From: Aphodovivens avicola
GTDB lineage: Bacteria; Actinomycetota; Coriobacteriia; Coriobacteriales; Eggerthellaceae
Length of the DNA: 64,000 nucleotides
Assembly (NCBI GenBank): GCA_018712515.1
Contig: DVGW01000003.1
Span: 62,001 to 126,000, forward strand
Direction of reading: 5' to 3'
Numbering within the stretch: position 1 is the first letter of the stretch; each line of letters starts with the position of its first letter. Shown piece by piece: positions 7,772 to 16,988 of the stretch. Position numbers and translations under genes: made by a program. The notes under the pieces are model-generated. The model searched no databases. It was not told the origin of the DNA and saw only the letters and a list, made by a program, of their open reading frames with translations.

Positions 7772-9160
7772 CTATCGCGCGCGACGCACCAAGTAGCAGT
7801 GGTGGATCTTGGGGTTGCGCTCGAAGTCGTGCGGGATGGTCTCGGCGGTGATGTCCTCGATTTCGACGCCGTACTTCTCCAGCGTCTCGAGATCGGGTTT
7901 GAACGAGCGCAGGTTGCAGCTGAACACGGCGACGCCCTCCTCGGAAAGAAGGCGGGACACCCCGATGAGCAGCTCCGCGTGGTCGCGCTGCACGTCCCAG
8001 GTGCGTTTGCCCATGCTCTTGGAGTTCGAGAACGTCGGCGGATCCACGAAGACGAGATCGAAGCGCATGCCCGCGCGACGAGCCTGCGACACCCACGTCA
8101 CAGCATCGGCGCGCTCGAAGCGGTCCTCGGGGCCGTCGAAGCCGTTGAGCGCCATATTGCGCCGCGCCCAATCGAGGTACGTCTGGGAGAGATCGACCGT
8201 GAGCGTGCTCCTCGCGCCGCCCTTCTCGCGCTTGCGCACCTTGCTGAAGGCATGCGCGGGCTTCACGCCGCAAACCACAGGCGAAATAGCGAGCACGTCC
8301 TCGAAACGACGCTGCGCGCGATCCGGATCGACCGAAGCCGGGGCTGCGTACTCCGCGATATGAAGGAACGTGCCCTCCTCGCCCTCATGGACACCCGTGT
8401 AGACGTCGATGGCGACGGAGAAGTCGGGCAGGTCGGCATCGTAGATACGGTAGCAGGAGATCTCGTTGCGCGCGGCCCACTTCCTGCGCTCCTTGAAGTT
8501 CTTGCGCAGACGCGCGGCGAACTGATCGGCATGCTCGTCGAGCACAGGAACCTCGATATCGGGTCCTCCGGCGCTGTCAGGGAGCGAGATGAGGCGATAG
8601 GAGCATCCCTCGACGGCCCGCGCATGAGCCTGCGCGGCTTCCGCGTTGGCAAGGTGCGCAGGCGTCTCGAAGCGCCCCCGGCCGATCACAAGCGAGACCG
8701 TCGCCTTCGCGCCGCGAACGATGATCTCGATGCGGACATCCGCCGCATGTACATCCACGTCCGGGCGCGTGCCGCGCGCGACGCGAACGGCATCGACGAT
8801 CGCGTCTTTGGCTTTCAGCGCGATGAACTTGGTGTTGCGCAGCTGCTCGTTGCCGCCCTTGGCGCGCACCGAGAACGTCGCCCCCTCCTTGATGAGCGAG
8901 GCCCACGGAAAGGCGCGCATGCCACGGTAGAGCGCGTCATCGTCGGACGCGTCGATGCGCCCGAGCACCATGGTCAGCCGCGAGACGAACCGCGATTCCA
9001 AACAAGCCGCGAGGACGTCCTTGCGCTCGACGAAGAAGGCGACGCCGCCGGTCAGGGGCCTCACGCGCCGCGCGCCCGCCGTGCGCAGGTCCTCTGCGAT
9101 GAGCTGCTCCATGCCCGCGAGGCAGCTGGCGAAGAACTCGCGCTCATCCGATCTATCCAT
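7772..9160 (-). CDS. THUMP/RlmK-like protein, apparently RlmKL missing both methyltransferase cores
   Basis: The 462 residues align in order with bifunctional RlmKL, which modifies G2445 and G2069 of 23S rRNA. E. coli RlmKL is about 700 residues. Residues 1 to about 160 are the THUMP domain. The sequence then runs through a short linker straight to the start of the RlmK half (RLRKNF, CYRIYDADLPDF), so the RlmL catalytic domain is absent. A second gap falls at KVRKREKGGARST: the FLDHR stretch and the NLFSYTG SAM-binding motif I are missing, while the later DPPTFSNSK motif and C-terminus are intact. The start is the ATG at 9158-9160 after AAGGAG; an upstream start is poorer. Both gaps are in frame. 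It may be catalytically dead, an rRNA-binding remnant, or an assembly artefact. Confidence 0.8.
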   Translation of the reverse strand: MDRSDEREFFASCLAGMEQLIAEDLRTAGARRVRPLTGGVAFFVERKDVLAACLESRFVSRLTMVLGRIDASDDDALYRGMRAFPWASLIKEGATFSVRAKGGNEQLRNTKFIALKAKDAIVDAVRVARGTRPDVDVHAADVRIEIIVRGAKATVSLVIGRGRFETPAHLANAEAAQAHARAVEGCSYRLISLPDSAGGPDIEVPVLDEHADQFAARLRKNFKERRKWAARNEISCYRIYDADLPDFSVAIDVYTGVHEGEEGTFLHIAEYAAPASVDPDRAQRRFEDVLAISPVVCGVKPAHAFSKVRKREKGGARSTLTVDLSQTYLDWARRNMALNGFDGPEDRFERADAVTWVSQARRAGMRFDLVFVDPPTFSNSKSMGKRTWDVQRDHAELLIGVSRLLSEEGVAVFSCNLRSFKPDLETLEKYGVEIEDITAETIPHDFERNPKIHHCYLVRRAR

Positions 9161-9205
9161 GTCGCTCCTTACCGCGTTCCGCACACCCACCATGCTCCCA
9201 CCTCA

Positions 9206-9302
9206 GCGAGAAGGGCCCCGGCGCCGACCTCGTTGCCTCGCGGGGTGCAACGGATACACGCTCCCCGCGATCGCCGCGAGATCCGGCGCCAGGGCCCTTC
9301 GC
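9206..9302 (-). terminator. Long-armed hairpin after rpoD
   Basis: GCGAGAAGGGCCCCGGCGCC (9206-9225) pairs with GGCGCCAGGGCCCTTCGC (9285-9302) apart from a 2-nt bulge and one wobble. The roughly 60-nt loop contains a nested CGCGGGG...CCCCGCG stem. It lies just past the rpoD stop and is probably its terminator, although the T-run is poor. The oversized loop recalls the terminator-borne element at 4167, but the core sequence differs. Confidence 0.5.
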
Positions 9303-9342
9303 AACGTTCGCTCGTATCGCCAGCCCAAAAGGCGGCGAAACC

Positions 9343-10587
<1,245 letters not shown>

Positions 10588-10658
10588 GTGATCTTCCTTT
10601 CGTCGAAAGTGCGACCGGGGCGGATCGCGCCCATCTGCGCATAAAGATACAGCAGAGA

Positions 10659-10688
10659 ATTCTACCACAAAGACGGGATATAAGGCAA
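10659..10688 (-). promoter_or_regulatory. rpoD promoter
   Basis: On the minus strand TTGCCT (10683-10688), an 18-bp spacer and TAGAAT (10659-10664), giving a leader of about 65 nt. The metK promoter at 21383-21411 has the same TTGCCT -35. Confidence 0.6.
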
Positions 10689-10707
10689 AACCCGCGCGCA
10701 GCCGCGC

Positions 10708-11691
10708 TCAGCGATCCGAAGGCATGCCCTCCAGGACGAGGAACACGGTGTCGTCGGCGAGGAGCAGCTCATCGCCCGGGCGGATCTCGACAGGAGCCGG
10801 GACGAAACCCTCGCGCTCATCGCGCGGCGGCTCGATGACGGTGAGCTCGAGCGTGGCGCCGCTGCGTAGAACGCTGCCGTTGCGCGAACCGAGGCCCTCG
10901 GCGAGCCACGCGCCCTCCCCGTCGCGCCAGATGCGCAGATGATGGGACGAGACGCCGGCGCCGACGTCGGCGATGGCGGAGTCCTCGAGGGCCAGCGCGC
11001 CGATCTCGGAGCCCTCGCGCGTCGGGGGGACCCAGTAAGGGCCGCCCGCCACGTACCCGTCGACGATCCTCAGAAGCTGGAGGTGCAGCAGGGGCTCGGG
11101 AAGGCCCGCCGCGTCGCGCTCGCCCTGCGCCTCGATCGGGGATGCGGTGGCGGGCGTCGCGAGGCGGGCGCCGTGGACCGACTGGGAGAAGTCGAGGGCG
11201 GTCTGCGCCGCGCGCTGGACGTCGGCCGTGCAACCGGCGGTGAGGAACAGGACCATCGCGATCTCCGCGCGTTCGTCGACGGTGAACCGCCCGCCCTTGA
11301 CGAGGCGCGTCACGATGTTGCGGTACAGCGAGACGTCCTGGCGGCAGGCCTTGAGCGCGTCCACCATCGAGGAGCCCTCCGGGCCGCAGACCAGGTCGAG
11401 CACCTGCTCGCTCGTGAGACCCCGGCCCTCCTTGGACCTGAGGCGCGAGACGACGCGCAGGGCGCCGATGCCGAAATCGCAGAAGTACTTGTCCTGCAGC
11501 GAGCCCGCCGGCGCGTGCACGATGAAGCGCGAGACCCACGTGCGGTCGTTGATGCGGCTCACCGGGCTTTTGCCGTCGGAGAGCGGTTTGCCGCTGAGGA
11601 TCAGGCCCGCAAGCTCTTTGTAGCTGATGCCCCCGAGCTTCTTCATCGTCGAGAACAGCACCGAGCACGGCGTCGCAGCTGAAGCGCTCAT
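10708..11691 (-). CDS. FHA-domain protein of a kinase operon
   Basis: A 327-residue protein whose C-terminal third is a forkhead-associated (phosphothreonine-binding) domain. Visible marks are VSSHHLRIW, GSRNGS and the last beta strands around DELLLADDTVFLVLEG. The N-terminal 200 residues (KKLGGISYKELAGL and beyond) are not recognised; they are soluble and mostly helical, with no membrane segment. The ATG overlaps the stop of the kinase gene by 4 bp, so translation is likely coupled. By family logic the FHA domain should read phosphothreonines made by the neighbouring kinase. It is the last gene of the operon and lies upstream of rpoD. Confidence 0.85.
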   Translation of the reverse strand: MSASAATPCSVLFSTMKKLGGISYKELAGLILSGKPLSDGKSPVSRINDRTWVSRFIVHAPAGSLQDKYFCDFGIGALRVVSRLRSKEGRGLTSEQVLDLVCGPEGSSMVDALKACRQDVSLYRNIVTRLVKGGRFTVDERAEIAMVLFLTAGCTADVQRAAQTALDFSQSVHGARLATPATASPIEAQGERDAAGLPEPLLHLQLLRIVDGYVAGGPYWVPPTREGSEIGALALEDSAIADVGAGVSSHHLRIWRDGEGAWLAEGLGSRNGSVLRSGATLELTVIEPPRDEREGFVPAPVEIRPGDELLLADDTVFLVLEGMPSDR

Positions 11692-13454
11692 CGATCGATC
11701 CTTCCTTCCAATTCCCGCGGGCTCGTTCCCGCAACGCGCGGGGATCCGGCGGGCAGCGCCGCCATCCGTCCCTGGGAGCGCGACCGCCTAAGGCGCGGGG
11801 CGGCGAAATCCGACAGCAACCAGCAAAGCCCCGCGGCGCTCGTCGCGGCGAGAGCGGTGCCCGCAAGAGCGAGGATATCCGATCCGCGCGGCTCGAGCAT
11901 CATAAAGCAGGCAACGGAGAGCAGGATACCGGCGAGGAGGCCCGCCCCTCCGCGGGCAAGCGATCCGGCGGATCCGTCATCCCTCCAACGGACGAGCAAT
12001 CCCACCGCGAACGGCAAGAGCAGGGCCGCCGCCGTAGCGCAACCCGCGACGGGACCGTGCGTCAGGGACGCCGCCGCGCAATCGTACGCGGCGGGCACCG
12101 AGGCGACGAGCAGGCCGGCCGTCACCGCAACCACCACGGCGAGGAACGCGCAGAGGGCCTTCCCCGCGGCGCGCACCACCCGCGAGCGCTCGCGCAGCGC
12201 CGCCCCGTAACCATCGGCGAGCGATCCGGGCACGCAGGGCGTCAACGGCTCGCCGCGGAGGGACCTGCGCACGTTGTCCGCGTAATGGAACGCGAAAGCG
12301 CCCAAGGCGTCGCGGGCTTCGGCCGCCGGGGGTCTGAGGGCGGGATCGGGGCTGAGGCACGCGAGCAAGATCGGGTCGAGGAGCGCGTCCACCTGCACGA
12401 GGGCGAGGCGCGCGGCCTCCAGCCCCTGCACCTTGGTTTCGTCTTGGGCGAGCTTGACCGCGACCGCGACCTCGGGCTCGTGCAACAGCGCCGCTGCGAT
12501 GTCGTCGGAAGCATGGGCGGTGCGCAACGGAGCGGGCGCCTGGCGCGTTTTCACGCGCGCGACCTCCGCCCTCTCCATCGCGGCGTCGACGCGGAAGGGA
12601 AACGACCCCGTCGCAAGGCGGAACAGCACGCCGGCGGCCGCGAAGACGTCCGAAGCCGGCGAGGGCGCCGCCTTGCGCGAGGGGCCGTTCGGATCGACGA
12701 CCTCGGGAGCCGCGTACTCGACCGTGGCGCTGCCCGTCGGCGCGCACTCCCCTTCCGCATCCGCCCGCCCCTCGATGAAGCGGGCCGAGCCGAAGTCTAT
12801 CAGGCACAGATCGAACACGCCTTCCTCGGCCTGCTCGGCCAAAGGCAGCCGGTCGGTGCGCACCATCACGTTGCCGCAGGAGATGTCCCCGTGGACGATG
12901 CCGCTCTCCACGACGTCGAGCCGCGCGAGGAGCTCGAACAGGTCGCGCCCGATGCGCGCGACGTTGAGGGGCGACACCCGCCCGTCGTCGTCCACCGCGA
13001 GCATTCGCGCGGCTTTGGAGAGGGTGATCCCCTCGACCCATTCCATCAGCAGGGCGGGAGCGCCCCCGACGCGTCCGATGCCGTACACCCGCGGGAAGCC
13101 CTTGAGCCCGGACACGCGGGCCTGAAGGCGGTACTCCCTGCGAAACGCCGCCTCGCGGCGCTTCCGGGACGCGTCGTCATGAGGCGCCGAAGGGCTTGGC
13201 GGGGCCGCGAGCGTCTTGAGCGCGAACGCCTCGCCCCAGATGTTGGTCACGTGGCGGACCTCGCCGAGGCCCCCGCGCCTGACCGCCCCTCCCTCGTCGA
13301 ACAATGTGACGAACCGGCGCTCGTAGGCGTCGCGCGAGGCGGGGTCGACCGGCACGGCGGGTTCGAACCCCTCCAAGCGCAGGACGCGCGTCGAAGCGGG
13401 GTCGGCGGAAAGCGCCTCGGAGGGCAGGATGGGCATGTCGTCGCGTGCGCTCAC
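11688..13454 (-). CDS. Membrane-anchored Hanks-type Ser/Thr protein kinase
   Basis: A 588-residue protein. The N-terminal kinase domain shows a glycine-rich loop (RRGGLGEVRHV), the ATP-anchoring lysine (ALKTL), a helix C glutamate (RREYRL), the catalytic loop HGDISCGNVMV (HGD instead of the usual HRD), IDFGSAR for DFG and YAAPE for APE. All residues needed for catalysis are present. The C-terminal 170 residues hold about four hydrophobic helices (for example ALCAFLAVVVAVTAGLLVA and GLLAGILLSVACFMML), so the kinase faces the cytoplasm from a membrane bundle. There are no PASTA repeats. Genes on both sides overlap it by 4 bp: an anchored extracytoplasmic protein before and an FHA protein after. 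Confidence 0.9.
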   Translation of the reverse strand: MSARDDMPILPSEALSADPASTRVLRLEGFEPAVPVDPASRDAYERRFVTLFDEGGAVRRGGLGEVRHVTNIWGEAFALKTLAAPPSPSAPHDDASRKRREAAFRREYRLQARVSGLKGFPRVYGIGRVGGAPALLMEWVEGITLSKAARMLAVDDDGRVSPLNVARIGRDLFELLARLDVVESGIVHGDISCGNVMVRTDRLPLAEQAEEGVFDLCLIDFGSARFIEGRADAEGECAPTGSATVEYAAPEVVDPNGPSRKAAPSPASDVFAAAGVLFRLATGSFPFRVDAAMERAEVARVKTRQAPAPLRTAHASDDIAAALLHEPEVAVAVKLAQDETKVQGLEAARLALVQVDALLDPILLACLSPDPALRPPAAEARDALGAFAFHYADNVRRSLRGEPLTPCVPGSLADGYGAALRERSRVVRAAGKALCAFLAVVVAVTAGLLVASVPAAYDCAAASLTHGPVAGCATAAALLLPFAVGLLVRWRDDGSAGSLARGGAGLLAGILLSVACFMMLEPRGSDILALAGTALAATSAAGLCWLLSDFAAPRLRRSRSQGRMAALPAGSPRVAGTSPRELEGRIDR

Positions 13455-14386
13455 GGCCTCGCCCCCGGATAGCGCGCCTCGAAATCGGAGAGGAAGGTGA
13501 TCTGCCCGTTGACGGAGTTAGCGTTGAAGGGCGTCATCCAATCATCGGGATAGTTGGGATCGCAGCAGCGGCCCCACGACTGACGCAGCAGGGCCGCCGC
13601 GCTGTCGACGTCGTGGTTGAGCTGGAGGATCTCGAGGTAGCTGGCGTGGTAACGGGAGTTCTCCGGCACTTGCAGGTCCGAAATCGCGCTATGGGTCACC
13701 GAGGTTTCGTAGAACAAGCTGTCGGCGGCGGAGAAGTATTGGTCGCGTTGCGCCTTCGTCACCGTGGGAGCGATCTGGAAGAGCTCCTGCCATCCCGCGA
13801 CGACGCGTTGGTAGTACCCTCCCAGCAAGTCGTAGTTGCTGCGCAGCGATTGGAGATACGCCTGCTCCTGGGATTCGGAGAGCCCCGGCTGGGACTGCCC
13901 GGAGTCGGCGGATCCGTTCCCGGATGAGCCGGAGCCGGATCCGGAGGCCACTCCTCCCCCTCCGGATCCGGCGCCCGATGCGCCGCCGCCGGTCTGGCCG
14001 CCGGTAGCGCTTTCCTGCGCGGCGGATTCCTTCTTATCGGCAATCTCCTGCTTGCCGGGGAGGCTGAACTGCGAGAAAAGGGAGACGGAAACGGACGAGG
14101 ACGCTGCGGCGTCGGACACACCCTCGGAAGCGGAGGCTTCCACCGCATCCGCGGATGGCGATGATCCGCCTTGCGCGGCGGCGAGCCCGTCCGCGTCGTC
14201 AAAGCCGAACAGCGGCGCGATCGCCTCATCGACCTCGATCACGAAGGCGCGTTGGAACACGCCGGCCGAAATGAGCGCGAAGCAGACGAGGCAGACGGCG
14301 AGCAGCGAGAACGATCCGATCGCAACGCGGTCGCGCGCGCTGCGGGATGAGGCCCGCCCCAAACCGCGGATGCGTCCTGCGCCCAT
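13451..14386 (-). CDS. Membrane-anchored extracytoplasmic protein of the kinase operon
   Basis: A 311-residue protein of unknown family. A basic N-terminus is followed by one strong transmembrane segment (GSFSLLAVCLVCFALISAGVF), an acidic patch, and a low-complexity Ser/Gly/Ala linker (residues about 120-170, runs such as GSGGGGVASGSGSGSS). A folded C-terminal domain of about 140 residues with aromatic and Asn/Asp-rich stretches follows. The topology suggests a cytoplasmic stub, one membrane pass and an outside domain on a flexible tether. It is the first gene of a translationally coupled operon with the Ser/Thr kinase and FHA protein, so it could be the sensor or substrate of that kinase. 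That role is inference from position only. Confidence 0.75.
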   Translation of the reverse strand: MGAGRIRGLGRASSRSARDRVAIGSFSLLAVCLVCFALISAGVFQRAFVIEVDEAIAPLFGFDDADGLAAAQGGSSPSADAVEASASEGVSDAAASSSVSVSLFSQFSLPGKQEIADKKESAAQESATGGQTGGGASGAGSGGGGVASGSGSGSSGNGSADSGQSQPGLSESQEQAYLQSLRSNYDLLGGYYQRVVAGWQELFQIAPTVTKAQRDQYFSAADSLFYETSVTHSAISDLQVPENSRYHASYLEILQLNHDVDSAAALLRQSWGRCCDPNYPDDWMTPFNANSVNGQITFLSDFEARYPGARP

Positions 14387-14446
14387 CGGGGATCCCCACC
14401 GTCCTTTCCCGCTCGATCCGTCCTCGACACAACCCTACCTTGAAGT

Positions 14447-14491
14447 GGCGCAACATTATACGAGAGAGCAGGTGAAAAATGTTGCGCAACA
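14447..14491 (-). promoter_or_regulatory. Kinase-operon promoter with flanking TGTTGCGC sites
   Basis: A minus-strand TATAAT lies at 14455-14460. It is flanked by a perfect palindrome TGTTGCGCAACA (14480-14491) on the -35 side and a half copy TGTTGCGCC overlapping the -10 downstream (14447-14456). No good -35 is present, which fits an activator-dependent or repressor-controlled promoter. The cognate regulator is unknown. Confidence 0.45.
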
Positions 14492-14505
14492 AATGCAAGC
14501 GACCG

Positions 14506-16848
14506 TCAGAGCAAGTCCACGGGATCGACGTCCACCGCCACGTTGACGGCGCGATCGGGCTTGCGCGCGCGGAAATACGGGAGCAGGACCGCCGAGAGAT
14601 CCGCCGCGGGGGGACACTTGACGACGACGTGCCAGCGGTACGTGCCGCGCAGCTTCGCCAGCACGCAGGGCGCCGCCGGCAGCACGCGCCACCCTGCCGC
14701 ATCGACCACGCGATCGCGCACGTGGGCCGAGAGCTCCTCCTGGATGCGGATCGCCGTCTCGCGGACCGGCTGCTCGTCGGGACCCCACACGAGCACGTTC
14801 GCCATGCGCGTGAAGGGCGGGTAGCCGAGCATCCGGCGCTTGGGGAGCTCCGCGCCGAGGAACAACCCGCGATCATAGGCCGCCGCCGCGCGGATCGCGA
14901 CGTTGTCCGCCTCGTAGGTCTGCACGAACACGCGGCCGGCGAGCTCGGCGCGCCCCGCACGGCCGGCGACCTGCTCGACCAGCGCGAACGTGCGCTCGGC
15001 GGCGCGGTAGTCGGGCAGGTGGAGCTGGGTGTCGGCGTTGATGACGCCCACGACGGTCACGTCCTCGAAATCGAGCCCCTTCGCGATCATCTGCGTGCCG
15101 AGGAGCACGGCGGCGCCCGCCGAGGCAAACTCGCCGAGCAGGCGCTCGTGGGCGCCCTTCTTGGACGTCGTGTCGGCGTCCATGCGGATGATGGGGACGT
15201 CCGGTCCGACGCCCGGCATGCCGTCGAGCAGCCCGCGCAGCTCATCCTCCACGCGCTGCGTCCCCGCGCCGAAGCGCTTGAGATAGGGGCTGCCGCACTC
15301 GGGACAGCGCGCGGGGGCGGCGATGCGGTGACCGCAATGATGGCAGATAAGGAAGTTGCCGCGCTCATGGTAGGTGAGCGACGTCGAGCACGACGGGCAT
15401 TCCGGCACGAACCCGCATTCGCGGCAGAGCAGGAACTTGGCGAATCCCCGCTGGTTGAGGAGCAGGACGGCCTTGCGCCCCGCCGAAAGCTCGTCATGCA
15501 GCGCGCGCGTGAGCTCGGCGGAGAACATCGAACGCGAGCCGCTGCCGAACTCGCGCGCCATGTCGACGACACGGACCTCGGGCAGTGGCCTGCCGTTGGC
15601 GCGCGCGGGAAGCTCGACCCGATGCCACAGCGGATCGGTCTCGCAGGCGTGCAGCGTCTCGACCGAGGGCGTCGCGCTCCCCAGCACGACGGCGGCGCCG
15701 GATCGGCGCGCTATCCAGACGGCGACGTCGCGCGCGAGGTAGCGCGGGGCGCTGTCCTGCTTGTAGGACCCCTCGTGCTCCTCGTCGATGATGATGAGCC
15801 CGCGGTTGGCGAGCGGCGTGAACAGCGCGCTTCGTGCGCCGACGACGACGCGCGCCGCGCCCGACAGGATGAAGTCCCATTGGTCGTAGCGCTCCCCCGG
15901 GCTCATGCGCGAATGCATGACGGCGACCAGGTCGCCGAAGCGCGAGCGGAACCGGGCGACCGTCTGGGGCGTGAGCGAGATCTCGGGGACGAGGACGCAG
16001 GCCGTGCGCCCCTTGGCGAGGACGCGCTCGATGGCGCGCAGGTAAACCTCGGTCTTGCCGGAGCCGGTGACGCCGTCCACGCAGACGACCTCGCCCCGTC
16101 CCGCCTCGCAGGCGCGCCCGATGGCCTCCACCGCCGCCGCCTGCCCCTCCGTGAGCTGCGGAATGATACGAGGGGACAGTCCCTTTTTCTCATTTTGCGG
16201 GACGGCGGGCATGGCGGAGCGGAAACGGCGGCGCGCCTCGATGCGGAGCACGCCTTTGGCCTCGAGCGACTTGAGCGTGGACGAGATGGAGCCGAGCTGG
16301 GCGGAAAGCTCGGCGACGCGCATCTCCCCCATGCGCAAAGCGTCGATGATGGCCTGCTGCTTCACGGCGTTCTTGCGCGGCTCGAACGCGTCGAGCTCGG
16401 GACCCGGAACGACCCAGCGATCATCGACCTCCCCGACGGCGGGGGCCTCCAAGCGCCAGCCTCCGTGCGCCGTCCGGACGATCCGGGGGACGCCGCCGGG
16501 CGGCGTGAAGAGCCGCACGCACGAGGACAGCGGCGCGATGTAGCGCTCCGAGAGCCATTGGGCGCACGCCGCGCCCTCCTCGTCGAAGTACGGGCGGCTC
16601 ACCGCGCGGATGATCGGCTTGACGCGCGCCGGATCGATGCCGAGCTCCTCCGGCTCGCACTCCTTCAAGCCGACGACGAACCCGACAGCGCGCCGCGCGC
16701 CGAGCGGAACCAAGACCGCGCATCCCACCTGGACGGAGTATTCGGAGGCGTCTTCGACCGGAGCCTCCGCCTCGGACGGGACGGCATAGGTGTAGGGAGC
16801 GTCGAGCGCTTGCGTGGGGATGTCCAAAATGACGGAGGCGAATTTCAT
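14506..16848 (-). CDS. priA: Primosomal protein N' (replication restart helicase PriA)
   Basis: 3'-5' DNA helicase that reloads the replisome at stalled forks. The 780-residue product has the N-terminal 3'-BD (PYTYAVP, GCAVLVPLGARRAVGFVV), a winged-helix region, the helicase core with Walker A GVTGSGKTEVY and DEEH box (IIIDEEHEGSYKQ), and the Cys-rich zinc module (CRECGFVPECPSC then CHHCGH and CPECGS, eight cysteines). The C-terminal domain ends at DVDPVDLL. An odd stretch, QNEKKGLSPRII, lies between the winged helix and the Walker A. It is encoded by a half-copy of the window's REP palindrome, so a repeat has been absorbed into the reading frame. The gene otherwise looks intact. Confidence 0.96.
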   Translation of the reverse strand: MKFASVILDIPTQALDAPYTYAVPSEAEAPVEDASEYSVQVGCAVLVPLGARRAVGFVVGLKECEPEELGIDPARVKPIIRAVSRPYFDEEGAACAQWLSERYIAPLSSCVRLFTPPGGVPRIVRTAHGGWRLEAPAVGEVDDRWVVPGPELDAFEPRKNAVKQQAIIDALRMGEMRVAELSAQLGSISSTLKSLEAKGVLRIEARRRFRSAMPAVPQNEKKGLSPRIIPQLTEGQAAAVEAIGRACEAGRGEVVCVDGVTGSGKTEVYLRAIERVLAKGRTACVLVPEISLTPQTVARFRSRFGDLVAVMHSRMSPGERYDQWDFILSGAARVVVGARSALFTPLANRGLIIIDEEHEGSYKQDSAPRYLARDVAVWIARRSGAAVVLGSATPSVETLHACETDPLWHRVELPARANGRPLPEVRVVDMAREFGSGSRSMFSAELTRALHDELSAGRKAVLLLNQRGFAKFLLCRECGFVPECPSCSTSLTYHERGNFLICHHCGHRIAAPARCPECGSPYLKRFGAGTQRVEDELRGLLDGMPGVGPDVPIIRMDADTTSKKGAHERLLGEFASAGAAVLLGTQMIAKGLDFEDVTVVGVINADTQLHLPDYRAAERTFALVEQVAGRAGRAELAGRVFVQTYEADNVAIRAAAAYDRGLFLGAELPKRRMLGYPPFTRMANVLVWGPDEQPVRETAIRIQEELSAHVRDRVVDAAGWRVLPAAPCVLAKLRGTYRWHVVVKCPPAADLSAVLLPYFRARKPDRAVNVAVDVDPVDLL
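16171..16193. repeat. REP half-element inside priA
   Basis: AGGGGACAGTCCCTTTTTCTCAT matches one arm of the paired palindromes at 21488, 23012 and 61245 but is single here. It is read in frame as NEKKGLSP in PriA, between the winged helix and the helicase core. Confidence 0.75.
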
Positions 16849-16988
16849 GCCACTCAGTATAGCAGCCCTGTGCAGATGGGCGCGCGCGCCCGACGCGCCC
16901 AGTTTTTCCTGCTATCCTAATCAGCTGCAATGATTTCACCGAGCAGGCGTCGATGCGACGCCTTCAAACGACGATACGAGGAGCGACA

